NCBI GenBank assembly: GCA_041687495.1
Contig: JAWLBR010000073.1
Coordinates: 1-15,971, forward strand
Direction: 5' to 3'
Origin: JAWLBR01 sp041687495
GTDB taxonomy: Bacteria; Bacillota; Limnochordia; DTU087; JAAYGB01
Length of the DNA stretch: 15,971 nucleotides
Below are positions 7,117 through 13,917 of the stretch, piece after piece. The translations under genes and the position numbers were made by a program. The stretch's first letter is position 1, and every line of letters begins with the position of its first letter. Below the pieces are notes generated by a model that saw only the letters and a list, made by a program, of their open reading frames with translations, did no database searches and was not told the DNA's origin.

Positions 7117-7326
7117 CTAATGTATAATCCGGTGGCCTGTAGCAGAGAAGGAAGGCTTGGCGACTGGTAGTACATATATATTGAAATCACGGGATGGATA
7201 TTCCGCCTCTCTCCGGACAGGTACGAGTGTGATGCTGCCCCTAAGAATACGGCAAACGGATATACTAGGAGACAGTGGGGAGGGTGGTAGGCCAGCTTTG
7301 CAGAGTCTCTCTCGGAAGGACGGTTT

Positions 7327-8085
7327 TTGGTGAGACGATCCCACTGGATGTTGACAATAGCCAGTTTGTTGGCGCTCCTCGCGATCCTTGAGCCTGTAGG
7401 TGTAGGTTTGGCTCAGACGACTGTGTTGCGAAGGTCGTGTCGTGGTGCTGAAGTGGTTCTGCTGCAAGACTACTTAGTTCACTTGGAATATCTGCCTCCA
7501 GCTAGTGACGGAATATTTGGATCTCAGACTGAGAAAGCGGTTCTTCGGTTCCAAGAAGATGAGGGGCTAAGCCCCGACGGAGTCGTCGGAAAACAGACGT
7601 GGGCGCGGCTGCGAACAAGACGTATTGGTAGTCAGGAGAATACGGGGCAGCGGCCCGAGCTGGTGTTGTGGTCAGAGGCCAATAACTTGCTTCCCCATGG
7701 CGCTGTCGCGAATCTAGTTGATGTTAGGACAGGCCTTTCTTTCCAAATCCGCCGTTACTATGGGCACTACCACGCGGACGTAGAGCCGCTAACGAGTTCT
7801 GACACCCAGATCATCAAACGCCTATATGGAGGATGCTTCAGCTGGGAGAGGAGAGCGGTAGTTGTCTCCGTTGGTGGCAGGGAGATTGCAGCTTCAATGA
7901 ATGGGTTCCCCCATGGCGATGGGGCTATCTCAGGAAATGACTTTGATGGACACTTTTGCCTGCATTTTCTTGGATCACGGCTGCATCTAGATGGAACGAT
8001 TCACCGCAGCCATCAAGAGAAGGTGCTGGAAGCAGCCGGGTACGGGCCTTCTGAACTTTGGTTTGATGGGGATCGCACCCGTTGA
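7327..8085 (+). CDS. Secreted peptidoglycan-binding protein with uncharacterised C-terminal domain
   Basis: A signal peptide is visible: RR at residues 3-4, a hydrophobic core at about 9-21, and a likely cleavage after GLA (29). Residues about 32-95 form a PG_binding_1 domain (VLRRSCRGAEVVLLQDYLVH, then DGIFGSQTEKAVLRFQ, DGVVGKQTW). The remaining ~140 residues make a separate domain with conserved-looking polar residues: YHADVEPLTSSDTQIIKRLY (H149, D151, E153), AASMNGFPHGDG, and GHFCLHFLGSRLH (H209, C211, H213, H220). I recall this domain attached to peptidoglycan-binding modules in other Clostridia but know of no assigned activity. The His/Asp/Cys pattern could suit a metal-binding or wall-modifying enzyme. 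The start is TTG 7327 or the adjacent GTG 7330, after GGAAGGA (7314-7320). Divergence from ylbJ hints at an envelope or spore-wall link, which is unproven. Confidence 0.88.
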   Translation: MVRRSHWMLTIASLLALLAILEPVGVGLAQTTVLRRSCRGAEVVLLQDYLVHLEYLPPASDGIFGSQTEKAVLRFQEDEGLSPDGVVGKQTWARLRTRRIGSQENTGQRPELVLWSEANNLLPHGAVANLVDVRTGLSFQIRRYYGHYHADVEPLTSSDTQIIKRLYGGCFSWERRAVVVSVGGREIAASMNGFPHGDGAISGNDFDGHFCLHFLGSRLHLDGTIHRSHQEKVLEAAGYGPSELWFDGDRTR

Positions 8086-8089
8086 TGGC

Positions 8090-8118
8090 TTGACAGTATA
8101 TGGGCCCGGTAATATAAT
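8090..8118 (+). promoter_or_regulatory. Exact-consensus housekeeping promoter for the DUF177-rpmF operon
   Basis: TTGACA (8090-8095), a 17-base spacer, then TATAAT (8113-8118): a perfect match to the vegetative sigma-A consensus, starting 4 bases after the preceding stop codon. The predicted transcription start at about 8125 is only about 10 bases before the DUF177 start codon. Confidence 0.92.
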
Positions 8119-8134
8119 TGTGGGGTGAGCCTTG

Positions 8135-8689
8135 GTGAGAATTGATGTTTCGGAGATCAAGGGCCACAAGGGAGCGCAGCTTGACAGACGGATTTCAGTA
8201 GACTGTGAGCAGTTGGGGATAGACGGCTTGGAGCAGCAGTGCTTGAGGCCGTTGGATGTCCAAGCTGTAGTCACTAATATCGGGGATGGTACTTTTTCGG
8301 TAGATGGTCACGTGGAATGCGAACTGGAGTTAGTTTGCTCCCGATGCTTGGAGCCCTTTACCTATCACCTGTTGGGAGAGTTTTCCGAGGAGTTCTTCCT
8401 TGAAGGCGGTGAGCGCCATGAACAATGGCAACGTCGTCAGGAAGAAGCGGGAAACCACCCGGCTGACGAGCAGATCCGCTTTTACTCTGGTAATCGGCTC
8501 GACCTTACCGATACTGTTCGAGATGCCGTCATGCTGGCGGTACCAATGAAGATAGTATGTAGGGACGAGTGCCAGGGAATCTGTCCAGTGTGCGGGCAGA
8601 ACAAGAATCAGCACCAGTGCAGCTGCCAAGCCGATGATGTTGATCTGAGGTGGACTGTTCTCAAAGATTTTTTGCATGACGACAAATAG
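8135..8689 (+). CDS. DUF177 protein (YceD/YlbN family), linked to ribosome/rRNA biogenesis
   Basis: A protein of 184 residues in the family almost always found directly before rpmF. Bacterial and plant homologues are associated with 23S rRNA or ribosomal-protein expression. It starts MRIDVSEIKGHKGAQLD. A CxxC pair (C68, C71) lies in ELVCSRCLEPF, and the C-terminal cysteine cluster (C142, C146, C150, C153, C162, C164) lies in CRDECQGICPVCGQNKNQHQ and the residues that follow, which suggests metal binding. The start is GTG 8135, preceded by GGGGTG (8122-8127); TTG 8132 just upstream is the alternative. It is the first gene after the consensus promoter and is followed 71 bases later by rpmF. The molecular activity is not established from sequence. 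Confidence 0.9.
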   Translation: MRIDVSEIKGHKGAQLDRRISVDCEQLGIDGLEQQCLRPLDVQAVVTNIGDGTFSVDGHVECELELVCSRCLEPFTYHLLGEFSEEFFLEGGERHEQWQRRQEEAGNHPADEQIRFYSGNRLDLTDTVRDAVMLAVPMKIVCRDECQGICPVCGQNKNQHQCSCQADDVDLRWTVLKDFLHDDK

Positions 8690-8707
8690 CCGGGGAGAAG
8701 TTGAGGC

Positions 8708-8724
8708 TAAGTTGCTGCAACTTA
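8708..8724 (+). repeat. Short hairpin between the DUF177 gene and rpmF
   Basis: TAAGTTG (8708-8714), loop CTG, CAACTTA (8718-8724) form a 7-bp stem. It has no T-run. It is possibly an mRNA processing or stability element, placed 20 bases before the rpmF ribosome site. Confidence 0.35.
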
Positions 8725-8760
8725 AGGTTATACCCGGATGGGACGGGAGGTGTAGGATGA

Positions 8761-8949
8761 ATGGCTAATCCGAAGCGGAGACATTCAAAGGCCAGAACGA
8801 GAACTCGTCGCTCTACCTGGAAAGCAGATGCTCCAAACACGAGTGTATGTCCTCAATGCCACGAGCCGAAGCTTCCGCATCGAGTCTGCGGAAACTGTGG
8901 GTGGTATGCCGGTAGGGCAGTGGTCGCAGTCGGCGGTGACGAGGAGTAA
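8761..8949 (+). CDS. rpmF: 50S ribosomal protein L32
   Basis: A 62-residue structural protein of the large ribosomal subunit. It starts MANPKRRHSKARTRTRRSTW, the basic L32 N-terminus. Four cysteines (C30, C33, C43, C46, in VCPQCHEPKLPHRVCGNCGW) form the zinc-ribbon, so this is the zinc-binding form. Start ATG 8761 has a strong GGGAGGTG site (8745-8752) 8 bases upstream. The C-terminal tail (about residues 50-62) is somewhat longer than in the shortest homologues. It ends 32 bases before the terminator that closes this operon. Confidence 0.97.
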   Translation: MANPKRRHSKARTRTRRSTWKADAPNTSVCPQCHEPKLPHRVCGNCGWYAGRAVVAVGGDEE

Positions 8950-8981
8950 TTCGCGAGCGAGTCAGCTTTGGTCTATGTTTG

Positions 8982-9010
8982 GGCGGGAACTACTTGGTTC
9001 TCGCCTTTTT
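8982..9010 (+). terminator. Intrinsic terminator after rpmF
   Basis: GGCGGGAAC (8982-8990), loop TACTTG, GTTCTCGCC (8997-9005) form a 9-bp stem with one G-T pair, immediately followed by TTTTT (9006-9010). This is a textbook Rho-independent terminator. It separates the DUF177-rpmF transcript from the fapR-fab operon. Confidence 0.9.
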
Positions 9011-9065
9011 CGCGCCCAAGTTTCGGGGGTGACCTTCTGAAGAACAGACTGCTGGGACTTTTTGC

Positions 9066-9094
9066 TTGCAATACCGCTCAGTATAGAGTAAACT
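9066..9094 (+). promoter_or_regulatory. Probable promoter of the fapR-fab operon
   Basis: TTGCAA (9066-9071), 17-base spacer, TAAACT (9089-9094): each box matches sigma-A consensus at four of six positions. It lies after the rpmF terminator and before fapR. The expected start at about 9101 falls inside the FapR-like operator, which supports the call. Confidence 0.5.
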
Positions 9095-9098
9095 GTCT

Positions 9099-9115
9099 TT
9101 GTGACCAGGTCCTAA
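9099..9115 (+). promoter_or_regulatory. Likely FapR operator
   Basis: TTGTGACCAGGTCCTAA is a 17-base imperfect palindrome (TT..GACC-A-GGTC..AA). Its minus-strand reading, TTAGGACCTGGTCACAA, resembles the Bacillus FapR operator as I recall it (TTAGTACCT core with a TACTAA-like second half). It sits at the predicted transcription start 41 bases upstream of fapR. Negative autoregulation of fapR and the downstream lipid genes, relieved by malonyl-CoA, is the expected logic. Confidence 0.62.
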
Positions 9116-9155
9116 GATGTTGTCTCTAGCTAATATGTAGGTAGGGTGGCAGGCT

Positions 9156-9728
9156 ATGGCGAGAAGCAAAGCTAAGGAAGAGCGGCAGCAGCGGCTGCGT
9201 GCGCTATTAGAAGACGACCCATTCATGACCGATGAAGATTTGGCCAGCAAACTTCATGTTAGCGTCCAAACAATTCGCCTTGACCGGATGGAACTCAGTA
9301 TCCCCGAATTGAGGGAACGGACCAAGCATCTGGCTGAGACGACTTACGCACAGATACGGTCAGTTAGTGGTGGCGAGGTCATTGGTGAGCTTACCGATAT
9401 TGTCCTAGAGAAATCTGGCTCCTCAATTCTAGTTACTTCCGACGAGATGGGGTTCAAGAAGACAGGGATCGTCAGAGGCCATCACGTTTTTGCCCAGGGC
9501 AACTCCTTAGCCATTGCTCTGATCGATGCCCCCGTGGCTCTCACCGCAAGGGCTGAAGTGAAGTTTATCAAGCCTGTTTTTGTCGGTGATCGGGTTTTTG
9601 CCAAGGCAGTAGTACAGTCTGGCAGTGGGGATAGATGCAAGGTAGCGGTGGAGAGTCGGGTTGGGGACAATGTAGTATTCGTGGGTGAGTTTGTCGTGGT
9701 AGGCCTAGAGGAAACCCCGCATCCGTAG
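9156..9728 (+). CDS. fapR: Transcriptional repressor FapR (fatty acid and phospholipid regulator)
   Basis: Homodimeric repressor that binds malonyl-CoA (or malonyl-ACP) and releases lipid-synthesis promoters. It has 190 residues, the usual length. The N-terminal DeoR-like helix-turn-helix (about 24-46) contains MTDEDLASKLHVSVQTIRLD. After a linker helix, the C-terminal hot-dog thioesterase-like domain carries the ligand-loop motif GIVRGHHVFAQGNSLA (104-119) and KFIKPVFVGDRVFAKAVV. Start ATG 9156 has AGGGTGG upstream at about 7 bases. It is the first gene of the operon and is followed by plsX after 76 bases, the classic Firmicutes fapR-plsX pair. It is probably autoregulated through the operator at 9099-9115. 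Confidence 0.95.
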   Translation: MARSKAKEERQQRLRALLEDDPFMTDEDLASKLHVSVQTIRLDRMELSIPELRERTKHLAETTYAQIRSVSGGEVIGELTDIVLEKSGSSILVTSDEMGFKKTGIVRGHHVFAQGNSLAIALIDAPVALTARAEVKFIKPVFVGDRVFAKAVVQSGSGDRCKVAVESRVGDNVVFVGEFVVVGLEETPHP

Positions 9729-9804
9729 GCATCGGGTCTAGTGGGGTTGTACATACTTGGGTTAGTGTAGGTTCGAAGAAACGCGCAGTTGGGAGATGAG
9801 AGAT

Positions 9805-10806
9805 ATGCGCATTGCCCTAGATGCAATGGGTGGAGATCACGCCCCGGAGGAAGTGGTGAACGGGGCTTGGGACTTTGTCGAAGCATATCCGCAGCATCAC
9901 GTTGTTTTAGTGGGTGACGAAGCGCGCATTAGCAAACTCTTGGAAGGTCGGGACCATGGAGAACGTTTGAGCGTGGTTCACGCACCAGGAGTTATCGAGA
10001 TGGGGGAGCACCCGGCCCAAGCGGTGCGGAGGAAGAAGGATGCCTCGATAGTAGTTTGCGCCGACTTGGTTCGAACCCAGCAGGCTCAGGCTGTGGTAAG
10101 TGCCGGCAACACCGGAGCAGCCATGGCCAGTTCGTTGTTGCGCATTGGACGGATTCGCGGAATCGACCGTCCAGCTATTGGCAGCCCTATGCCAACGGTG
10201 CAGGGACCCTGTGTCATTGTTGACGCCGGTGCCAACGCCGATTGTCGGCCGGTGAACCTTTTGCAGTTCGCCATTATGGGAAGTATTTATATGGAGAAGG
10301 TTATGGGAGTTGCTCAGCCCCGCATCGGTTTACTCAATATTGGGGAAGAAAGTACCAAGGGGAATGAACTGGCGCTCGAAGCCTATGGCCTCCTGGAGCA
10401 AGCGCAAAGGATTAACTTCATAGGCAATATCGAGGGCCGAGATATCCTTATGGGTAAGGCAGATGTGGTGGTCTGTGATGGATTCGTGGGGAATGTAGTG
10501 CTCAAGTTTGCAGAAGGGATGGGTAAAGCTCTGTTCTCACTTATTAAGACAGAGATTACCGGTGATCTGAAAAGCAGGATGGGCGCTCTGTTGGTAAGAG
10601 ACGGGCTGAAGCGGGTAGCACAAAGGGTTGACTATACTGAGTACGGTGGAGCGCCTCTGCTTGGCATCAAGGGAGTCAGCATTATCAGCCACGGCAGCTC
10701 GAATCGCAAAGCGATCAGAAACGCACTCAAAGCCGCGATGGAGGCTAACACCAACAGAGTTGTTCCTGCAATAGAAGCAAATATTGACCAGGCGGATGGT
10801 GAATAA
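9805..10806 (+). CDS. plsX: Phosphate acyltransferase PlsX
   Basis: Converts acyl-ACP and phosphate to acyl-phosphate, the substrate of PlsY, and so starts phospholipid synthesis. It is a peripheral membrane protein of 333 residues. Motifs seen are MRIALDAMGGDHAPEEVV at the N-terminus, VVSAGNTGAAMASSLLRIGR, VDAGANADCRPVNLLQFA, NIGEESTKGNELALEAYGLL, and VVVCDGFVGNVVLKFAEG near the C-terminal third. I chose ATG 9805 because it gives the canonical start and has GGGAG (9791-9795) 9 bases upstream; ATG 9796 abuts that site and would add MRD. It meets fabH at its 3' end. With FakA and the DegV protein upstream, both sources of acyl-phosphate lie in this window. Confidence 0.96.
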   Translation: MRIALDAMGGDHAPEEVVNGAWDFVEAYPQHHVVLVGDEARISKLLEGRDHGERLSVVHAPGVIEMGEHPAQAVRRKKDASIVVCADLVRTQQAQAVVSAGNTGAAMASSLLRIGRIRGIDRPAIGSPMPTVQGPCVIVDAGANADCRPVNLLQFAIMGSIYMEKVMGVAQPRIGLLNIGEESTKGNELALEAYGLLEQAQRINFIGNIEGRDILMGKADVVVCDGFVGNVVLKFAEGMGKALFSLIKTEITGDLKSRMGALLVRDGLKRVAQRVDYTEYGGAPLLGIKGVSIISHGSSNRKAIRNALKAAMEANTNRVVPAIEANIDQADGE

Positions 10807-10807
10807 G

Positions 10808-11803
10808 GTGAAACAGCTGCGTGCGGCGGGAATAACTGGCACGGGCCGGGGGATTCCCGAGAAAGTTTTGACGAATGCTGATCTAGAACAGATGGTGGAT
10901 ACTAGTGACGAGTGGATTTTGAGTAGGACTGGAATAGCTGAGAGGCGGATAGCCGAGGCTAGTCAGGCCTCGTCAGATCTGGGGGCAATGGCTGGGCGCA
11001 AAGCCTTGGCAGATGCCGGAGTCACACCAGAAGAGGTAGACTTAGTTATCGTAGCGACTATTACTCCGGATATGGCTTTTCCGGCTACCGCCTGTATTAT
11101 TCAGGACAAGCTGGGGTTGGTCAATGCTGCTGCGTTTGATTTGTCTGCTGGATGTTCGGGATTTGTCTATGCTCTTGATATGGCGACAAGTGCCGTAGCG
11201 ACCGGGAAGAATCAGACAGTGCTCGTAATTGGAGTGGATACCCTAAGCAAAATCACCGACTTTACAGACCGAAGTACGTGCGTCCTGTTTGGTGATGGTG
11301 CAGGGGCGGCGGTCGTGCAGCCGGTGGAAGAAGACTATGGTGTGCTAGCTACGTATCTGGGATCAGACGGGTCTATGGGCCATACCCTATTCCTGCCAGC
11401 AGGTGGGTCTCGCAAACCATCGTCGGAAGAGACGGTTGCAGCTCGCCAGCACTACATCTGCATGTCTGGGAACGAAGTGTTTAAGTTCGCAGTACGAATT
11501 ATGGGCGAAGCTTCGGTGGAGGTTCTACGTCGAGCCGAACTACAATCTGAGGACATTGACCTGTTTATCCCGCACCAGGCCAATACCCGCATCATTGATG
11601 CTGCCGCAAGGCGGCTGGGGTTGACTCGGGATAAGGTGTTTGTCAATGTGCAAAATTACGGTAATACATCGGCGGCATCTATACCAATTGCCCTTGATGA
11701 AGCCAAGGAAGCTGGGTTATTCAAGAGAGGAGACCGCATCGTCTTGGTCGGTTTTGGCGCAGGGTTAACATGGGCTAGCGCAGTGATGCGGTGGGCCGTT
11801 TGA
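10808..11803 (+). CDS. fabH: 3-oxoacyl-ACP synthase III FabH
   Basis: Initiates fatty-acid synthesis by condensing an acyl-CoA primer with malonyl-ACP. In branched-chain Firmicutes the primers are often isobutyryl- or isovaleryl-CoA. The catalytic triad is present: C116 in DLSAGCSGFVYAL, H256 in FIPHQANTRIID, and N286 in NVQNYGNTSAASIP. DTSDEWILSRTGIAERRIA near the N-terminus is also diagnostic. I chose GTG 10808 (MKQLRAAGITGTGRGIPEKV), one base after the plsX stop, with GGATGGTG upstream. ATG 10796 and GTG 10799, which overlap the end of plsX, are possible and would add three or four residues. Either way the junction suggests translational coupling. fabD follows after 20 bases. Confidence 0.95.
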   Translation: MKQLRAAGITGTGRGIPEKVLTNADLEQMVDTSDEWILSRTGIAERRIAEASQASSDLGAMAGRKALADAGVTPEEVDLVIVATITPDMAFPATACIIQDKLGLVNAAAFDLSAGCSGFVYALDMATSAVATGKNQTVLVIGVDTLSKITDFTDRSTCVLFGDGAGAAVVQPVEEDYGVLATYLGSDGSMGHTLFLPAGGSRKPSSEETVAARQHYICMSGNEVFKFAVRIMGEASVEVLRRAELQSEDIDLFIPHQANTRIIDAAARRLGLTRDKVFVNVQNYGNTSAASIPIALDEAKEAGLFKRGDRIVLVGFGAGLTWASAVMRWAV

Positions 11804-11807
11804 CCTC

Positions 11808-11814
11808 AAGGAGG
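11808..11814 (+). promoter_or_regulatory. Strong ribosome binding site of fabD
   Basis: AAGGAGG lies 9 bases before ATG 11824. It decides that start over the longer frame that overlaps the end of fabH. Confidence 0.7.
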
Positions 11815-11823
11815 GATGAGACG

Positions 11824-12765
11824 ATGTCGCACAAGCTCGCATTTTTGTTCCCAGGTCAAGGATCGCAATATGTCGGAATGGCCAAAGCTTTAGCGGAGCA
11901 TTCTGTGGGTCGGGAGACTCTGGCTGAGGCTGATGAGATCCTAGGCATGCCCTTGAGCCAATTGATATCTGACGGCCCTGCTTCGGAATTGGATCAGACG
12001 GCGAACACCCAGCCAGCTATCTTCACTGTTAGTGTGGGTTGGCTTCGGGTTTTGAAGCAAGAGGGGATTTCTCCTGCGGCCTGTGCTGGACACAGCTTAG
12101 GGGAGTATGCGGCAGCGGTTGCTTGCGGTGCTGTTTCGTTTGCCGATGCTTTGCCGTTGGTTCGCCTGCGGGGAGAGCTGATGACTAAGGCGGCCGATGG
12201 CACAGGGACGATGGCAGCGGTACTGGGCCTAACAGGTCCTGAAGTCGAAGGGATCTGCGCCGACGTTGGCGGTAATGATGTGGTAGCTGCTAACTTCAAT
12301 GCCCCCGGGCAGGTAGTGATCTCTGGGCTCAATAAGGCAGTGGAGCAAGCCGCTGAACTGGCAAAGTCTGCGGGAGCGAGGCGGGTGATTCCCTTGGCGG
12401 TGAGTGGGCCGTTTCACTCACCGATGATGGAACCGGTGGGTACACAGCTACAACAGGCTCTGCGGAGCATCGAAGTGGGGGATCCTACCGTCGAGCTAGT
12501 GGTCAACTACACCGGTAGACCAGTGGAGCACGCTGATCAACTGGTAGACGCACTGGTGGCCGGAGTGAGTTCATCTGTTCGCTGGGAGCAGGCAATGAAC
12601 TACTTAATACAAACCGGTATAGCGCATTTTGTTGAGGTGGGCCCCGGAAAAGTCCTAACTGGACTTCTGAAAAAGATCGATCGGAAGGCTGTTTGCCTCA
12701 GCGTAGACGACCCAGCCGGCTGGGAGAAACTGCTTGCAATGCGGAAAGGGGATGTAGTAATATGA
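11824..12765 (+). CDS. fabD: Malonyl-CoA:ACP transacylase FabD
   Basis: Transfers malonyl from CoA to ACP, supplying the extender for FabF/FabH; the FapR ligand malonyl-CoA is its substrate. It has 313 residues. It begins MSHKLAFLFPGQGSQYVGM. The nucleophile S91 lies in the GHSLGEYAA elbow and the catalytic H198 in SGPFHSPMM. FVEVGPGKVLTGLLKKI near the C-terminus is typical. Its stop TGA overlaps the fabG start in an ATGA arrangement (12762-12765), so the two are almost certainly translationally coupled. Confidence 0.97.
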   Translation: MSHKLAFLFPGQGSQYVGMAKALAEHSVGRETLAEADEILGMPLSQLISDGPASELDQTANTQPAIFTVSVGWLRVLKQEGISPAACAGHSLGEYAAAVACGAVSFADALPLVRLRGELMTKAADGTGTMAAVLGLTGPEVEGICADVGGNDVVAANFNAPGQVVISGLNKAVEQAAELAKSAGARRVIPLAVSGPFHSPMMEPVGTQLQQALRSIEVGDPTVELVVNYTGRPVEHADQLVDALVAGVSSSVRWEQAMNYLIQTGIAHFVEVGPGKVLTGLLKKIDRKAVCLSVDDPAGWEKLLAMRKGDVVI

Positions 12766-13499
12766 GTCTGACAGGTAAGGTGGCTGTGGTAACTGGTGGT
12801 GGCCGGGGGATTGGCAAAGCCATTGCGATGCGGCTAGCTCAGGACGGAGCGAAGGTGGCAATCTGGGATCTCGCCGATCATGAGCATGTGGCGGACGAGC
12901 TGAGGGCACATCAGACGGAGGCAGCTTTCGTTGCGGTCAATGTTACTGATTCTGATTCCGTCGCCCAAGCAGTCGAGGAAACCATCGCTCAGTTGGGCAG
13001 TGTTGACATCTTGGTGAATAACGCAGGTATCACCAAGGACAGTTTATTGATGCGTATGGATGAGGCTCAATGGGATGCCGTCCTGAACGTAAACCTCAAG
13101 GGGGCCTACCTGTGTAGCAAGGCGGTTCTGCGCACGATGATTAAGAACCGTTTTGGACGGATCGTCAACATTGCTTCTGTGGTAGGTCTGATGGGCAACC
13201 CGGGACAGACTAACTACGCAGCATCTAAAGCCGGCCTGATTGGTTTTAGCAAGAGTCTTGCCAGAGAAGTGGCCAGTCGTGGGATCACTGTCAATGTGGT
13301 CGCACCGGGATTCATCGCCTCCGAGATGACCGATGCTCTCAATGAGAAGCAAAGGGAAGCACTGCTCAGCCAAATCCCAATGGGAGAAATTGGCAGAGCA
13401 GAGGACATAGCCGACGGAGTGTGGTTTTTGTCTGCTGATGTCAGCCGGTACATAACTGGACAGGTGTTAAACATCAACGGTGGTTTGCTGATGGTTTAA
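12762..13499 (+). CDS. fabG: 3-oxoacyl-ACP reductase FabG
   Basis: NADPH-dependent reductase of the elongation cycle, a short-chain dehydrogenase acting as a tetramer. It has 245 residues, the family norm. The cofactor motif VTGGGRGIGKAIA is near the N-terminus, followed by ILVNNAGITKD. The catalytic residues are S139 (NIASVVG) and Y152/K156 (YAASK). INGGLLMV is the expected C-terminus. Start ATG 12762 overlaps the fabD stop by 4 bases, and a longer in-frame extension inside fabD is not FabG-like. acpP follows after 52 bases. Confidence 0.97.
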   Translation: MSLTGKVAVVTGGGRGIGKAIAMRLAQDGAKVAIWDLADHEHVADELRAHQTEAAFVAVNVTDSDSVAQAVEETIAQLGSVDILVNNAGITKDSLLMRMDEAQWDAVLNVNLKGAYLCSKAVLRTMIKNRFGRIVNIASVVGLMGNPGQTNYAASKAGLIGFSKSLAREVASRGITVNVVAPGFIASEMTDALNEKQREALLSQIPMGEIGRAEDIADGVWFLSADVSRYITGQVLNINGGLLMV

Positions 13500-13540
13500 T
13501 CCTGCGACTCATTTGTCGCTGATTGGAAATCCTGGGTATG

Positions 13541-13546
13541 AGGAGG
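13541..13546 (+). promoter_or_regulatory. Very strong ribosome binding site of acpP
   Basis: AGGAGG (within AGGAGGTGA) is 5 bases before ATG 13552. It is the best ribosome site in this operon, fitting the high abundance of ACP. Confidence 0.8.
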
Positions 13547-13551
13547 TGACA

Positions 13552-13788
13552 ATGGTGGATATTCTCGAGAAGGTTACAGAGATTGTAGTGGAGCAGTTGG
13601 GCGTTGAGTCAGAGGATGTGACTCCGCAAGCTTCCTTCATAGATGATCTGGGTGCTGACTCTCTTGACATTGTTGAGTTGGTGATGGCTTTTGAAGAAGA
13701 GTTTGACCTGGAGATACCTGATGAAGATGCCGAGAAAATTGGTACTGTTGGGGATGCAGTGAACTACATCAAAGATAAGGTTGAGTAG
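13552..13788 (+). CDS. acpP: Acyl carrier protein
   Basis: A small acidic four-helix carrier of 78 residues on which acyl chains are built. The 4'-phosphopantetheine attachment serine is S37 in DDLGADSLDIVELVMAFEEE, the invariant DSL motif. FDLEIPDEDAEKIGTVGDAV completes the recognition helix region. ATG 13552 is chosen over an upstream in-frame ATG at 13513 because of the AGGAGG site and the usual length. The prosthetic arm comes from CoA, made via CoaD encoded earlier in this window. An intrinsic terminator follows 14 bases after the stop. Confidence 0.98.
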   Translation: MVDILEKVTEIVVEQLGVESEDVTPQASFIDDLGADSLDIVELVMAFEEEFDLEIPDEDAEKIGTVGDAVNYIKDKVE

Positions 13789-13802
13789 TTCTTCGTCAAT
13801 TC

Positions 13803-13838
13803 AATGGATCCTGCAGCGAGTGCGGGATCCATTTTGTT
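13803..13838 (+). terminator. Intrinsic terminator after acpP
   Basis: AATGGATCC (13803-13811) pairs with GGATCCATT (13825-13833). The stem continues inward by a T-G pair and GCA/TGC to a 5-base loop (13816-13820), about 13 bp in all, followed by a TTTTGTT-like tract overlapping the stem end. It may fully or partly separate fapR-acpP from fabF-rnc. Confidence 0.82.
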
Positions 13839-13917
13839 AGCAATCATCGTAGTTATGATGTCAATGACACCACGACCGACTGGCGTTAACGATGAACTAA
13901 AGCTTTGAGGTGGTCTG

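Noticed and set aside
7119..7126. Minus-strand TATACATT resembling a SigE -10 box upstream of ylbJ
   Set aside because: The implied transcription start (about 7112) would fall inside the ylbJ ribosome site, and no SigE-like -35 lies at the right distance.
7123..7128. Plus-strand TATAAT upstream of the peptidoglycan-binding gene
   Set aside because: No -35 box is found 16-18 bases upstream, the TG at 7121-7122 directly abuts the box and so is not a TGn extended -10, and the match sits in an AT-rich turn about 200 bases from the gene.
7211..7227. A second FapR-like core (GTACCTG on the minus strand) in the ylbJ divergent region
   Set aside because: Only one half-site matches, the sequence is not palindromic and the flanking genes are not lipid genes, so it is most likely chance.
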